Source: an uncultured Pygmaiobacter sp.
Lineage (GTDB): Bacteria; Bacillota; Clostridia; Oscillospirales; Ruminococcaceae
Reading direction: 5' to 3'
Assembly (NCBI GenBank): GCA_944386485.1
Contig: CALXBG010000003.1
Coordinates: forward strand, 1 to 40,468
DNA length: 40,468 nucleotides
This document shows positions 15,531 through 24,206 of the stretch, piece after piece (the stretch's first letter is position 1; the number at the start of each line of letters is the position of its first letter). Under the pieces are notes generated by a model. That model did no database searches, had not been told where the DNA came from, and saw only the letters and a list, made by a program, of their open reading frames with translations. Both the position numbers and the translations under genes were made by a program.

Positions 15531-16185
15531 ACTGATTGTGATCGAGGGGCTGGACGGCTCGGGCAAGGCGACCCAGAGCAGCCTGCTTACCGAGATGTTG
15601 GAAAAAGCCGGCAAGGCGGTGCGAAAGATCAGTTTTCCAAATTACGAATCCAATGCCAGCTGGCCGGTCAGAATGTATCTTGGCGGCGAGTTTGGGCCAA
15701 GGCCGGAGGACGTCAACGCCTACGCGGCATCGGTCCTCTACGCGGTGGACCGATTTGCCAGTTACCGCAAGGACTGGGCGGATTTTTACCGCGACGGCGG
15801 GATTCTGGTTGCCGACCGGTACACCACCTCCAACGCGGTACATCAATGCTCCAAACTGCCGCGGGAGGAGTGGGACGGCTACCTTGATTGGCTGTTCGAT
15901 CTGGAATACCACAAGATCGGTATCCCACAGCCCGACGCGGTGTTCTACCTCGAGGTCGATCCCGCGGTCAGCCAGCGGCTGCTGAGCGGCCGGTATCACG
16001 GGGATGAGGCGAAGAAGGACATCCACGAGCGGGATCTTGCCTATCTCGCACACAGCCGCGCGGCGGCGGCCTACTGCGCCGACCGGCTGGGCTGGCACAA
16101 AATTTCCTGCTGCGCCGATGGGGAGATGCTGCCGGTTGAACGGATTGCCGCCGATCTGCTGGGCGAGGTGGAAGCGATACTGTAA
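15523..16185 (+). CDS. tmk: Thymidylate kinase
   Basis: Phosphorylates dTMP to dTDP with ATP. 220 residues. P-loop GLDGSGKATQ near residues 9-18, DR motif in VADRYTTSNAVHQ, and a LID-like RYHGDEAKKDIHERD region are visible. The ATG lies inside the last codons of thyX (8-nt overlap), with AAGGAAGGAC and GAGAAAAG upstream as binding site. Its product acts on the product of thyX, a clear metabolic pairing. This form, with a long stretch between P-loop and DR motif, resembles the clostridial dTMP kinase variant. Confidence 0.94.
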   Translation: MGKLIVIEGLDGSGKATQSSLLTEMLEKAGKAVRKISFPNYESNASWPVRMYLGGEFGPRPEDVNAYAASVLYAVDRFASYRKDWADFYRDGGILVADRYTTSNAVHQCSKLPREEWDGYLDWLFDLEYHKIGIPQPDAVFYLEVDPAVSQRLLSGRYHGDEAKKDIHERDLAYLAHSRAAAAYCADRLGWHKISCCADGEMLPVERIAADLLGEVEAIL

Positions 16186-16238
16186 CAGATTGCCGCGCCC
16201 GATCGTTTTTTTAGCAAAAAGCAAAAGGGATGGTTTTT

Positions 16239-17135
16239 ATGGAGTTTCATGAGATCACGGCAAGGGACGCCGAATGGGCGCGTCCCCGGCTGGAGGGGGC
16301 GGGATTCCGCTCCTGTGAGTTCGCCTTTGCCAATGTCTATATGTGGAGCCATGTTTACGATACCGAGATCGCCGACCACCGCGGCTTCGTGGTGGCCCGC
16401 AACGTCGGCCACACCCACCATCATTTTCTCTATCCGGTGGGGGGAACCGACCTCGCGGGAGTGCTGGCCGACTGTGTGCAGGAAGCACAGGATGCCGGCA
16501 AGGGGCCGATGTTCTACTCCATCCCCGAGAGCGAGCTGGAAAAGGTCGAGGCGGCGCTGCCCGGCCGTCTGCGCTTTTGGGAGGAGCGGGACGATCAGGA
16601 TTACCTCTATGCCGCCGCCGATCTGCGGGATCTGCCCGGCAAGAAGTTCCAGAAAAAGCGCAACCACATCAGCCGGTTTTGCAAGGATCATCCCGAGTAC
16701 CGGTTCGAGCCGATCACCCCGGATAACCTGCCCGAGGTGCGCGCGTTCAACAATCAATGGTGCAAGGTTTACGGCTGTGACGCCGACGAGGGCCTCGCAC
16801 GGGAGCACCGGGCGATCGAGATGGTTTTTGACCACTATTTCGAGCTGGGGCTGGTCGGCGGCCTGATCCGAACCGAGGCCGGGCTGGTCGCCTTCTGCTA
16901 TGGCAGCAAGATCTCGAACGAGGTGCTGGGCACCCATGTCGAGAAGGCGTGGCACGACGTCAACGGCGCTTATCCGATCATCAACCGGGAGTATGCGCGG
17001 GCGTTTGGCGGCGGTTACCAGTATATCAACCGGGAGGAAGACCTCGGCGAGGAGGGGCTGCGAAAGGCAAAGCTGTCTTACAGCCCTGTGATCTTGGAGA
17101 AGAAGTATTACGCGGTGCTTCGCGATGAGGCTTAG
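16239..17135 (+). CDS. DUF2156 domain protein (GNAT-like, LPG-synthase C-terminal type)
   Basis: 298-residue cytosolic protein that matches the DUF2156 group, related to the C-terminal catalytic domain of lysylphosphatidylglycerol synthases and Fem-like aminoacyl transferases. Seen: an N-terminal SCEFAFANVYMWSHVYDTEI motif, a central KKFQKKRNHISRF loop, and a C-terminal YPIINREYARAFGGGYQYINREEDLG followed by LRKAKLSYSP, the conserved family ending. No transmembrane part exists, so it is not a full MprF. The aminoacyl or acyl substrate is unknown. ATG 16239 is 9 nt after AAAAGGG; ATG 16230 overlaps that site. A GNAT gene follows after 26 nt. Confidence 0.85.
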   Translation: MEFHEITARDAEWARPRLEGAGFRSCEFAFANVYMWSHVYDTEIADHRGFVVARNVGHTHHHFLYPVGGTDLAGVLADCVQEAQDAGKGPMFYSIPESELEKVEAALPGRLRFWEERDDQDYLYAAADLRDLPGKKFQKKRNHISRFCKDHPEYRFEPITPDNLPEVRAFNNQWCKVYGCDADEGLAREHRAIEMVFDHYFELGLVGGLIRTEAGLVAFCYGSKISNEVLGTHVEKAWHDVNGAYPIINREYARAFGGGYQYINREEDLGEEGLRKAKLSYSPVILEKKYYAVLRDEA

Positions 17136-17161
17136 GCCGCGAATTGAAAGCGGGGAATGGT

Positions 17162-17986
17162 ATGCGAAAGGCGGAGGAGCGGGACCGCGCCGCGCTGATT
17201 GCGCTCTGGCAGCAGGCGTTCGGCGATGAGCCACAGCTCATTGAATTTTTGCTCGACCGGTTTGCCGGTCTCGATCACGTTTTTTTGACCGAGCGCGACG
17301 GGGAGATCGCGGCCTACGCCTGCGCGATCCCGGTCACCCTGGATCAGCTGCGGGGCATTTATCTTTATGCGGTCAATACCCGCGCCGATCTGCGCGGGCA
17401 GGGGATCATGACCGAGCTGCTTGAGGAGATCCACGCCGATGCCGCCGGTCAGGGGCTCGACTTTGCGGTGCTGGTGCCAGAGGGGGAGCGGCTGTTCCGC
17501 TTTTATGAGAAGCTGGGCTACCAGACGCTGTTTTATCACCGGGTTCTCGAGAAGGAGATCCGGCCCAACCTCTGGGCGCAGGCCGAATTTGACACCCTGA
17601 CCGCGCCCCGGCTCGCCGCCGCGCGGGAAAAGTTCCTCGATCGGCCCTATATCGCCTTTGCACCCGAACCCCACGCGGCGATGGTGCAGAACCTCTACAC
17701 CGAGGGGGCAACGACGGTCCAGACCGAAGAAGGCTATGGCGTTTTCTTCGTCGAGCGGGATGTGCTGGTTTTCCGGGAGCTTGCGGCGCGGGGCAATCTC
17801 GCGGCAACCCGGATTCTCGAGGCTGCCCGCCAGCACACCGCCTGCGACCGCGCGCGGCTGGAGCTGCCGCGGTACGGCGAGGTCTTTCTGGGTGAGGGGG
17901 AGACGGTTCCCTATGGGATGCTGCGCTGGCTGCGCGGGGAAAAGAAGCTGAGCGGCGAGCCGACGATGTCCTTGATGTGCGATTAA
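17162..17986 (+). CDS. GNAT-family N-acetyltransferase, two-domain
   Basis: 274 residues. The N-terminal half is a GNAT domain with the acetyl-CoA loop in VNTRADLRGQGIMTELLEE (about residues 74-92) and the FYEKLGYQT motif. The C-terminal half (from about residue 130) carries no recognised motif but resembles the extra domain of Eis/SCP2-like acetyltransferases; that is inference. The start ATG 17162 follows GGGGAATGG; a TTG 18 nt upstream is in frame but unlikely. It follows a DUF2156 gene, itself of GNAT-like fold, and precedes a DJ-1 gene within one presumed operon. Substrate unknown. Confidence 0.85.
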   Translation: MRKAEERDRAALIALWQQAFGDEPQLIEFLLDRFAGLDHVFLTERDGEIAAYACAIPVTLDQLRGIYLYAVNTRADLRGQGIMTELLEEIHADAAGQGLDFAVLVPEGERLFRFYEKLGYQTLFYHRVLEKEIRPNLWAQAEFDTLTAPRLAAAREKFLDRPYIAFAPEPHAAMVQNLYTEGATTVQTEEGYGVFFVERDVLVFRELAARGNLAATRILEAARQHTACDRARLELPRYGEVFLGEGETVPYGMLRWLRGEKKLSGEPTMSLMCD

Positions 17987-18019
17987 ACGCCGCGGTGCGG
18001 CGGAACAGGAGGCTAGGAT

Positions 18020-18565
18020 ATGGTATACGAGTTTTTGGCGGATGGATTCGAGATCGTGGAGGCGATGTTTCCGGTCGATCTGATGCGGCGCGCCGGCATT
18101 GAGGTTAAGACGGTGGGCGTCACCGGATCCCGGGTGACCAGCAGCGCCAAGGTCACGGTGGAGGCGGACGTTGACGGGTGGGATTTTGTGCTGCCCGAGG
18201 ATGCCGAACTGGTCGTACTGCCCGGCGGTATGCCCGGCACCACCAACCTGCTGGAATCCCCCGCGGTCAGCGCTGCGCTTGCCGAGGCCAAGCGCCGGGG
18301 CATCCTCGCCGCGGCGATCTGTGCCGCCCCCTGGGTGCTGGATGCCAACGGCCTGCTGGATGGCAAAAAGGCGACGATGTATCCCACAATGAGCGAGCAC
18401 ATGCAGAAAGGCAGCTTCACCGGCGCGCCGGTGGAGCGGGACGGGCAGATCATCACCGGCCGGGGTGCCGGGGTCGCGATGGAGTTTGGCCTCGCATTGG
18501 TCGAGGCGCTGCGCGGCAAAGAGGCGGCTGAAAAGGTAAGTGGGTCGATCTACCCCATCCGCTGA
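18020..18565 (+). CDS. DJ-1/PfpI family protein (YajL-like)
   Basis: 181 residues, DJ-1 superfamily, cytosolic. Nucleophilic Cys101 lies at the nucleophile elbow AAAICAAPWVL, and the partner Glu14 is in FEIVEAMFP; the GGMPGTTNL strand-turn is the usual DJ-1 motif. Family members act as deglycase/chaperone-like or redox-stress proteins, and their true substrates are debated. It is positioned 33 nt after the GNAT gene and 29 nt before mltG, each with its own Shine-Dalgarno sequence. Confidence 0.93.
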   Translation: MVYEFLADGFEIVEAMFPVDLMRRAGIEVKTVGVTGSRVTSSAKVTVEADVDGWDFVLPEDAELVVLPGGMPGTTNLLESPAVSAALAEAKRRGILAAAICAAPWVLDANGLLDGKKATMYPTMSEHMQKGSFTGAPVERDGQIITGRGAGVAMEFGLALVEALRGKEAAEKVSGSIYPIR

Positions 18566-18594
18566 GGCGAAGACTACGAAAAAGAAGGTGCAGG

Positions 18595-19734
18595 ATGAAA
18601 AAGGTACTTATCATTTTAGGGGTGCTTGTGCTGATCGGCGCGCTGGCGCTCGGCGGCGGTTATCTGTACTACCGCGCTGAGGTGGACGGCTCGGGGGCGA
18701 CCGGGCAGAGCCAGCAGTTTGCAGTAGAACAGGGAGAATCCCCCAATGCGATTGCCGAACGGCTCAAGGAGGAGGGGATCATCGGTTCCTCCCTCTGCTT
18801 TAAGCTCTATCTGCGGCAGACCGGTGCCGGTCCCAGCCTGCAATATGGCAATTTCACCCTCGCGCCGGGGATGAGCTATGATGCGATCATCGCCGAGCTG
18901 CAAACCCCCGCCGAGCGGGAGGATATTGTGACCCTGACCTTCCCCGAGGGGACCCCCGCGCTGGGGATCGCCCAGATCATCGAGGATGCGGGCCTTTGCA
19001 GCGCCGAGGAGTTCCTCGCCTGTGCCAACGGTGAGGAGTATACCGAGACCGACGGCAGCGTGCAGACGGCGGATTTCTCCCAGCACAGCTTCTGGGTCGA
19101 TGTTCCGCAGGACACCCCGCGGTTTATGCGGTGCGAGGGGTATCTCTTCCCCGAGACCTACCAGTTCTTCGAGAACGACACCATCTATAATTATGTCGAC
19201 ACCTTCTATGAGGAGTTCGAAAAGCGGGTCGACCAGACGCTGCGGGACGAACTTTCGGCTGCGGGCATGACGCTGGATGACGCGGTGATCCTCGCCTCCT
19301 TCGTGCAGGAGGAGGCCGGCAACGCCGAGGACGCGAATGTCGCCGAGGTCTTTCTCAACCGGCTGGCGGAGGGCTCGCCCTATCCGCGGCTCGAGAGCAA
19401 CGCCAGCAGCTATGTCCAGAATCCGGAGGACAACAACTATCTCTACAACTGGGTTGCGCCTTACTACGGCGGATGGGAGAATATCCCGGCCGACCTATAT
19501 GCCGCCTATAACACCTATGAGTGTGAGGGCCTGCCTGCCGGACCGATCTCCAACCCCGGCATCGACGCGATCCGGGCAGTGGCGGAGCCGAACACCGAGC
19601 TGGTGAGCGAGAACGGCAACAGCCCCTGCTACTTCTTCGTGACCGATCTGACCGGAAAATATTACTACGGTGCGACGGCCGAAGAGCATCAGGCGAACGT
19701 GAACCAGGCGTGGAAGGTCAACGCCAGCCTGTGA
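18595..19734 (+). CDS. mltG: Endolytic transglycosylase MltG
   Basis: Membrane-anchored lytic transglycosylase that cuts nascent glycan strands and so sets their length. 379 residues: a signal-anchor helix (3-27), a LysM-like segment beginning AVEQGESPNAIAERLKEEG, then the YceG catalytic domain with EGYLFPETY, ASFVQEEAG (Glu240 is the likely catalytic acid; the more N-terminal Glu usual in VEKE is Gln here), FLNRL and YNTYECEGLPAGPISNPG. The start is ATG 18595 after AAAGAAGGTG. It ends the presumed 16.2-19.7 kb operon with a strong terminator; next to it is a U32 gene, an arrangement also known from Bacillus subtilis (yrrL and yrrN/yrrO). Confidence 0.95.
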   Translation: MKKVLIILGVLVLIGALALGGGYLYYRAEVDGSGATGQSQQFAVEQGESPNAIAERLKEEGIIGSSLCFKLYLRQTGAGPSLQYGNFTLAPGMSYDAIIAELQTPAEREDIVTLTFPEGTPALGIAQIIEDAGLCSAEEFLACANGEEYTETDGSVQTADFSQHSFWVDVPQDTPRFMRCEGYLFPETYQFFENDTIYNYVDTFYEEFEKRVDQTLRDELSAAGMTLDDAVILASFVQEEAGNAEDANVAEVFLNRLAEGSPYPRLESNASSYVQNPEDNNYLYNWVAPYYGGWENIPADLYAAYNTYECEGLPAGPISNPGIDAIRAVAEPNTELVSENGNSPCYFFVTDLTGKYYYGATAEEHQANVNQAWKVNASL

Positions 19735-19750
19735 TATGTTAGTTAGGATG

Positions 19751-19777
19751 AAAGGGCCGCTGCGGCGGCCCTTTTTT
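19751..19777 (+). terminator. Terminator of mltG
   Basis: Stem GGGCCGC/GCGGCCC (extended by AAA/TTT), 4-nt loop TGCG, six T. The T-run is directly followed by the GAGGAGG of the next gene. Confidence 0.92.
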
Positions 19778-19791
19778 GAGGAGGAAAGAGG

Positions 19792-21012
19792 ATGAGGAAG
19801 AAACCGGAACTGCTCGCGCCCGCAGGGGATATGGAGCGGCTGCGGTATGCGCTGCTCTACGGTGCGGATGCGGTCTATCTTGCGGGAACGCGGTTCGGGA
19901 TGCGGGGCGCGCCGCAGAACTTCGGCGAGGAGGAGCTTCGACAGGCGATCGCCCTCTGCCACGCGCAGCAAAAGCGGGTGTATATCACCGTCAACACGAT
20001 GCCGACCAACGAGGAGATCGACGCGCTGCCCGACTATCTGGCGCTGTTGCAGGAGATTGGCCCCGACGCGCTGATCGTCGCCGATCTCGGGGTGCTCTCG
20101 CTGGCAAAAAAGTATGCGCCCGGTCTTGAGCTGCATGTTTCAACCCAGGCGGGCATCGTCAACTGGGCCGCGGCAACCGCTGCCTGGGAGCTGGGGGCAA
20201 AGCGGGTGGTGCTGGCCCGGGAGCTGACGCTGGAGCAGATTGCCGGCATCCGGGAAAAGGCGCCCGCGGGGCTTGAGATCGAGACCTTTGTCCACGGGGC
20301 GATGTGCATGTCGGTCTCGGGGCGGTGCCTGCTCTCCAACTACATGACCGGGCGGGACGGCAACCGGGGCCAATGCGCCCAGCCCTGCCGCTGGAAGTAC
20401 GCGCTGGTCGAGGAGCGCCGGCCCGGACAGTATTTCGAGGTTGGGGAGAATGAGGAGGGCAGCTACATCCTCAGCGCTGAGGATCTGTGTGCGGCCCCCT
20501 TCCTCGGCCGGGTGGCCGCGGCCGGAGTGGACAGCTTCAAGATTGAGGGACGGGCCAAGAGCTTTTACTATGTCGCCAGCGTCACCGCCGCTTACCGGCG
20601 GGCGATCGACGCGATCGGGGAGGATCCGCTGGCTTATTGCTGCCCGCCCGAGACGATGGAGGAATTAGAAAAATCGAGCCATCGCAGATATTCCCCCGGT
20701 TTTTATCTCGGGCCGCAGTTCGCAGTACAGAATGTCACCGATGACCGGTATGAGCGGGGCTGGCAGATCGTCGCGGTGGTCGAGGGCTGGGAGGACGGCG
20801 TTGCCCGCTGCACCCAGCGCGGCAAGCTGATTCTGGGCGAGCCGGTCGAGGCGCTGCTGCCCTCGGGCGAGGTCCTCCGCTTTGTGCCGGACTGGCTGCG
20901 GGATGCCGATGGCGCGTCGATCGAGGCGACCCCTCACGCGATGATGCCCTTTTCGCTGCCGGTCGACCGGCAGCTGCCGGCGGGGAGCATTTTGCGAAAA
21001 AAGAATGGTTGA
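19792..21012 (+). CDS. U32 family protein, probable tRNA 5-hydroxyuridine synthesis (TrhP-like)
   Basis: 406 residues. Historically called peptidase U32; TrhP members are prephenate-dependent enzymes that hydroxylate U34 of tRNAs. The N-terminal half opens with the family signature ELLAPAGDMERLRYALLYGADAVYL. The cysteine site is present: CMSVSGRC, then RGQCAQPCRW (about residues 169-199), which in the family holds an Fe-S cluster. The segment FKIEGRAKSFYYVASVT is also typical. In Bacillus two U32 genes and a methyltransferase follow mltG; only this one is seen here. ATG 19792 follows GAGGAGGAAAGAGG placed immediately after the mltG terminator. Confidence 0.88.
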   Translation: MRKKPELLAPAGDMERLRYALLYGADAVYLAGTRFGMRGAPQNFGEEELRQAIALCHAQQKRVYITVNTMPTNEEIDALPDYLALLQEIGPDALIVADLGVLSLAKKYAPGLELHVSTQAGIVNWAAATAAWELGAKRVVLARELTLEQIAGIREKAPAGLEIETFVHGAMCMSVSGRCLLSNYMTGRDGNRGQCAQPCRWKYALVEERRPGQYFEVGENEEGSYILSAEDLCAAPFLGRVAAAGVDSFKIEGRAKSFYYVASVTAAYRRAIDAIGEDPLAYCCPPETMEELEKSSHRRYSPGFYLGPQFAVQNVTDDRYERGWQIVAVVEGWEDGVARCTQRGKLILGEPVEALLPSGEVLRFVPDWLRDADGASIEATPHAMMPFSLPVDRQLPAGSILRKKNG

Positions 21013-21015
21013 GTG

Positions 21016-21055
21016 AAAAAACTTCGCTTTGTTTTGGACAGAGCGAAGTTTTTTT
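21016..21055 (+). terminator. Terminator of the U32 gene
   Basis: Stem AAAAAACTTCGCT / AGCGAAGTTTTTT with a 13-nt loop that can pair further (GT/AC), followed by T-rich sequence. Confidence 0.9.
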
Positions 21056-21179
21056 CTTTTATCAAAGCATAGTTGGCAAAAGCGCGGAAAAAAGATGGAA
21101 AAAAGCGGCGGGTATAAATAAAGGCAAGATCCGGCGCAGAGAATCCTGCCGGACGGTTTGGAACACAGGAGGGAGCAGA

Positions 21180-22433
21180 ATGAAAAAGAAATGGATCGCC
21201 GCCGCGCTGGCGCTGGTGCTTGCACTTTCCGGCTGCGCCGCATCCGGCAATCACTTTGGACAGAATTCGCAGCCGGAACCGGATTTCGACGCAAATGTCC
21301 AGCAGAACACCGGGGGCAGTTTGAAGCTGCTGATCGCGGCGGAGCATGAGGGAAACGGAAATTTTGCCGCACAAAACGGCGTCTACCAATGCACAAGCGC
21401 GTATAACCAGTACTGGCTGTGTTACGTCGATCGGACCACCCATCAAAAACAACTGCTCTGCACCCGGGATGGCTGCAGCCATGAGGATGAGAGCTGTGAG
21501 GCATGGCTGCCCAACTGGCAGGACCCCTTTGTCGTCGGAAATCATCTCTATCTGCGCTGTATGCCCGAGTGGACCGGGGAGGGACCGGGCAACTACTATA
21601 TCGAGCAGAGAGAGCTCGACGGGTCCGGGGCCAAAAAACTGTGGGAAGCGGGTGTCGGCGAGAGCATCATCAGCGCCGTGCTGACCGACGGGACAGACCT
21701 TTATTTCTTTACCTATCAGATGGAGACGCAGCAGGAACCGTCGGCGATCTGCTGGAACCGGATGGCCCTCGCCGATGGCGCGCGGCAGCGGATCGCGGTG
21801 CTGGGAAACACCGAAAACTACGATGTTCTGGGCGCGATGGAGAACAAAGCGGTGCTGCAAAAGCAGACCGAGACCGGCGCCGAATTTTATCTGTGCGACC
21901 CGGCGACCTTTGCGCTCACCCAGGTGCTCAGTATCCAGAGCGAGCGGGGAGAGTTCTGCTTTGACGGCGGAAAGCTCTATTATCTGGAACCGGCGGAAGA
22001 TCTGCTGAAGGTCATTGACCTTGCCACCGGCGGACAGGTGGGCGCTGTTTCTGACCTGGGACTGAAAAATGCTTCCAGCGCCGAATTTCAGGCCGTAGTC
22101 GAAGAGCGATATGTGCTGATTTTTACGATGTCGCTGATAGAAGGGCAGGAGGGGCTGAATCTGGCTTTCTATGCGGTGGACCTCGAACAGCAGACCAGCC
22201 GCAAGCTGGACTTCAGCTATGAGAAGCTGCCCGGCGTGAATGAGCCTTATCAGCTGCTGGCGGTGTTCCCCGACGGAGAGCTGTTGGTTCAGACGGGATG
22301 CCGGGAGATTTTTGAAAAGGATGAGATCGCCAAGGTCGGTCTTGACAACGCGATCGAGGCGACGATTCCCGCCGAGGATTTCTTTGCGGGCAAGGACAAC
22401 TTCACCGAGATCGACCCGGGTACGCTGAACTGA
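21180..22433 (+). CDS. Putative lipoprotein of unknown function, Cys/His motif
   Basis: 418 residues. A lipoprotein signal peptide is clear: MKKK, hydrophobic core, lipobox LSGC with Cys19, so it would be anchored outside the membrane. A compact CTRDGCSHEDESC motif (C94, C99, H101, C106) could bind metal or form disulphides; similar short Cys/His segments occur in other clostridial lipoproteins. The rest shows recurring strand-like blocks with aromatic and Asp/Gly turns (DGTDLYFFTYQ, DGGKLYYLEP), suggesting a beta-propeller-like fold; this is inference. ATG 21180 follows AGGAGGGAG at 7 nt. It stands alone between two terminators, without a clear promoter. Confidence 0.8.
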   Translation: MKKKWIAAALALVLALSGCAASGNHFGQNSQPEPDFDANVQQNTGGSLKLLIAAEHEGNGNFAAQNGVYQCTSAYNQYWLCYVDRTTHQKQLLCTRDGCSHEDESCEAWLPNWQDPFVVGNHLYLRCMPEWTGEGPGNYYIEQRELDGSGAKKLWEAGVGESIISAVLTDGTDLYFFTYQMETQQEPSAICWNRMALADGARQRIAVLGNTENYDVLGAMENKAVLQKQTETGAEFYLCDPATFALTQVLSIQSERGEFCFDGGKLYYLEPAEDLLKVIDLATGGQVGAVSDLGLKNASSAEFQAVVEERYVLIFTMSLIEGQEGLNLAFYAVDLEQQTSRKLDFSYEKLPGVNEPYQLLAVFPDGELLVQTGCREIFEKDEIAKVGLDNAIEATIPAEDFFAGKDNFTEIDPGTLN

Positions 22434-22448
22434 AAATCAGGACGTCAC

Positions 22449-22492
22449 AGGATGCCAAAGCGGGAATCTCCGCCTTTGGCATCCTATTTTTT
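22449..22492 (+). terminator. Terminator of the lipoprotein gene
   Basis: Stem AGGATGCCAAAG / CTTTGGCATCCT with an inner CGG/CCG pairing and a TATTTTTT tail, beginning 15 nt after the stop codon. Confidence 0.92.
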
Positions 22493-22561
22493 GCGCTTTT
22501 CCCATATAGTGAAAGAGAGAAGGTCTCGGCTTTGCCGGGATACTGCGGGGAGGGCGCTGTA

Positions 22562-24091
22562 TTGAAAAAAGGGCTTTTTTTGAAAAATGCGGTTATCCTG
22601 ACCGCGACCGGCCTTCTGCTGCGGGCGGTCGGGATGCTGTTTCGCATCTATATCGCGGGCAGAATCGGGGATGAGGGGATGGGACTTTATCAACTGATCT
22701 TCACCCTCTACAACCTGATGGTGACCCTCGCCTCGGCCGGCACATCAGTCGCGGTGACCCGAATGACCGCCGACTGGCTCGCCAGAGGGGATAAAAGCCC
22801 CCGCGCACTCTGCGCCCGGCTGCTGTGGTATGCGCTGGCGACCGGGTGCGGGGCGGGTGTCCTTCAGTTCCTGCTGGCCGGGCCGGCGAGCAGGCTCTGG
22901 CTCGGGGATGCGCGGGCGGCGCTCTCGCTGCGGCTGCTCGCCCCCAGTCTGCCGGCGATCGCGGTCGGGGCGGCGCTGCGCGGCTACTTCATGGCCCGGC
23001 GAAATGTGTCCTCTCCCTCCCGCTCACAGCTGTTTGAACAGGCGGTGCGGATTGCGGTGGTCGCGCTGCTGATCGACCGCGCGCTGCCGATGGGGGTGGC
23101 GTACGGTTGCGCGGCTGTGGTGATCGGCAACACCGTTTCAGAGCTGTTTTCCTGCCTGTATCTGCTGATCAGCTGGCGGCGGGATCTGCGGCAGTTTGCG
23201 GGCAAACCGGAACGAGAGAACGACAGGCTGCCGAGCGGATATGCCGGTATTGTCGCCCCGATCACCGCCACCCGGGGAATCGGCAGTTTGCTGGTCACGG
23301 TGGAGAATGTACTGGTACCGGGCCGGCTGGCGGTGTTCTGCGGTTCTCAGAGCACCGCGCTGGCCCAGTTCGGGCAGCTCAAGGGAATGGCGATGCCGGT
23401 GCTCTTCTTCCCCTTTTCCTTTCTCGCCACCCTCTCGACGCTGCTGCTGCCCGAGATCGCCGAGGCGCACAGCGCGGGCAGACAGGAAAGGCTGCGGGCC
23501 CTCGTCGCCCGCACAATCCGGATCACCGCCGTGCTGTCGGTGCTGGTCGGCGGACTCTTTGCCACCTTTTCGGCAGAACTGGGCCAGCTGCTCTATCAGT
23601 CGCAGGAGATCGGTTTTTACATCGGGGTACTCGGGCCGCTGATGCCCTTTCTCTATCTCGAGAGCATGGTGGACGGTATCCTCAAAGGGGTGGGCCAGCA
23701 GCTGGCAACCTTTCGGTATAGCCTGTGTGATTCGGGGCTGCGGATCCTGCTGGTGCTGCTGCTGGTTCCCCGATTTGGGATGAAGGGCTTTTTGTTTATG
23801 ATGCTCTGCTCAAACCTTTTTACCTCTCTTTTGAATCTGCACCGGCTGCTCTGGTTCACCGAGATGCCGGTCGCATGGGGCGGCTGGGTATTCAAGCCGC
23901 TTGCCGCCGCGTTGGCCGGCTGGGTGGCCTGCCGGTTCGTCTTTTATCCGCTGGCAGGCGCGGCGCTGGGCACAGCGGCACGGACGGTCTGCGGGGCGCT
24001 GGTGATGGCGGGGGTTTATCTGGTTTTTCTCTGGCTCTGCGGCGGGATCAGCCGGGAGGATCTGGCTGCCTTCAAACGGACAAAAGCCTGA
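22562..24091 (+). CDS. SpoVB-type polysaccharide/lipid-linked precursor flippase (MOP superfamily)
   Basis: Integral membrane protein of about 509 residues with roughly 14 hydrophobic segments, typical of the MOP (MATE/MurJ/SpoVB) exporters that flip lipid-linked sugars. The N-terminal KNAVILTATGLLLRAVGMLFRIYI block and EGMGLYQLIF motif match SpoVB-like proteins. Such proteins act in cortex or cell-wall precursor export; which one cannot be decided here. The start is TTG 22562, 7 nt after GGGGAGGG; no ATG or GTG lies nearby in frame, and an in-frame TTG at 22532 has no binding site. Ends 115 nt before a nucleoid-protein gene with its own promoter. Confidence 0.87.
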   Translation: MKKGLFLKNAVILTATGLLLRAVGMLFRIYIAGRIGDEGMGLYQLIFTLYNLMVTLASAGTSVAVTRMTADWLARGDKSPRALCARLLWYALATGCGAGVLQFLLAGPASRLWLGDARAALSLRLLAPSLPAIAVGAALRGYFMARRNVSSPSRSQLFEQAVRIAVVALLIDRALPMGVAYGCAAVVIGNTVSELFSCLYLLISWRRDLRQFAGKPERENDRLPSGYAGIVAPITATRGIGSLLVTVENVLVPGRLAVFCGSQSTALAQFGQLKGMAMPVLFFPFSFLATLSTLLLPEIAEAHSAGRQERLRALVARTIRITAVLSVLVGGLFATFSAELGQLLYQSQEIGFYIGVLGPLMPFLYLESMVDGILKGVGQQLATFRYSLCDSGLRILLVLLLVPRFGMKGFLFMMLCSNLFTSLLNLHRLLWFTEMPVAWGGWVFKPLAAALAGWVACRFVFYPLAGAALGTAARTVCGALVMAGVYLVFLWLCGGISREDLAAFKRTKA

Positions 24092-24110
24092 AAGGAAAAG
24101 AGAGGTTTTC

Positions 24111-24139
24111 TTGCGTCGCCGCGGCTGAGGTGGTATACT
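24111..24139 (+). promoter_or_regulatory. Promoter of the nucleoid-associated protein gene
   Basis: TTGCGT (24111-24116), 17-bp spacer, TATACT (24134-24139), about 68 nt before the start codon. Confidence 0.65.
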
Positions 24140-24206
24140 GCATAAGGTCCGCTTTTTGGCGGGCGGGAACTGCGCCCGGAGCGGGCGGGGCAAAGGAGAG
24201 AAAAAG

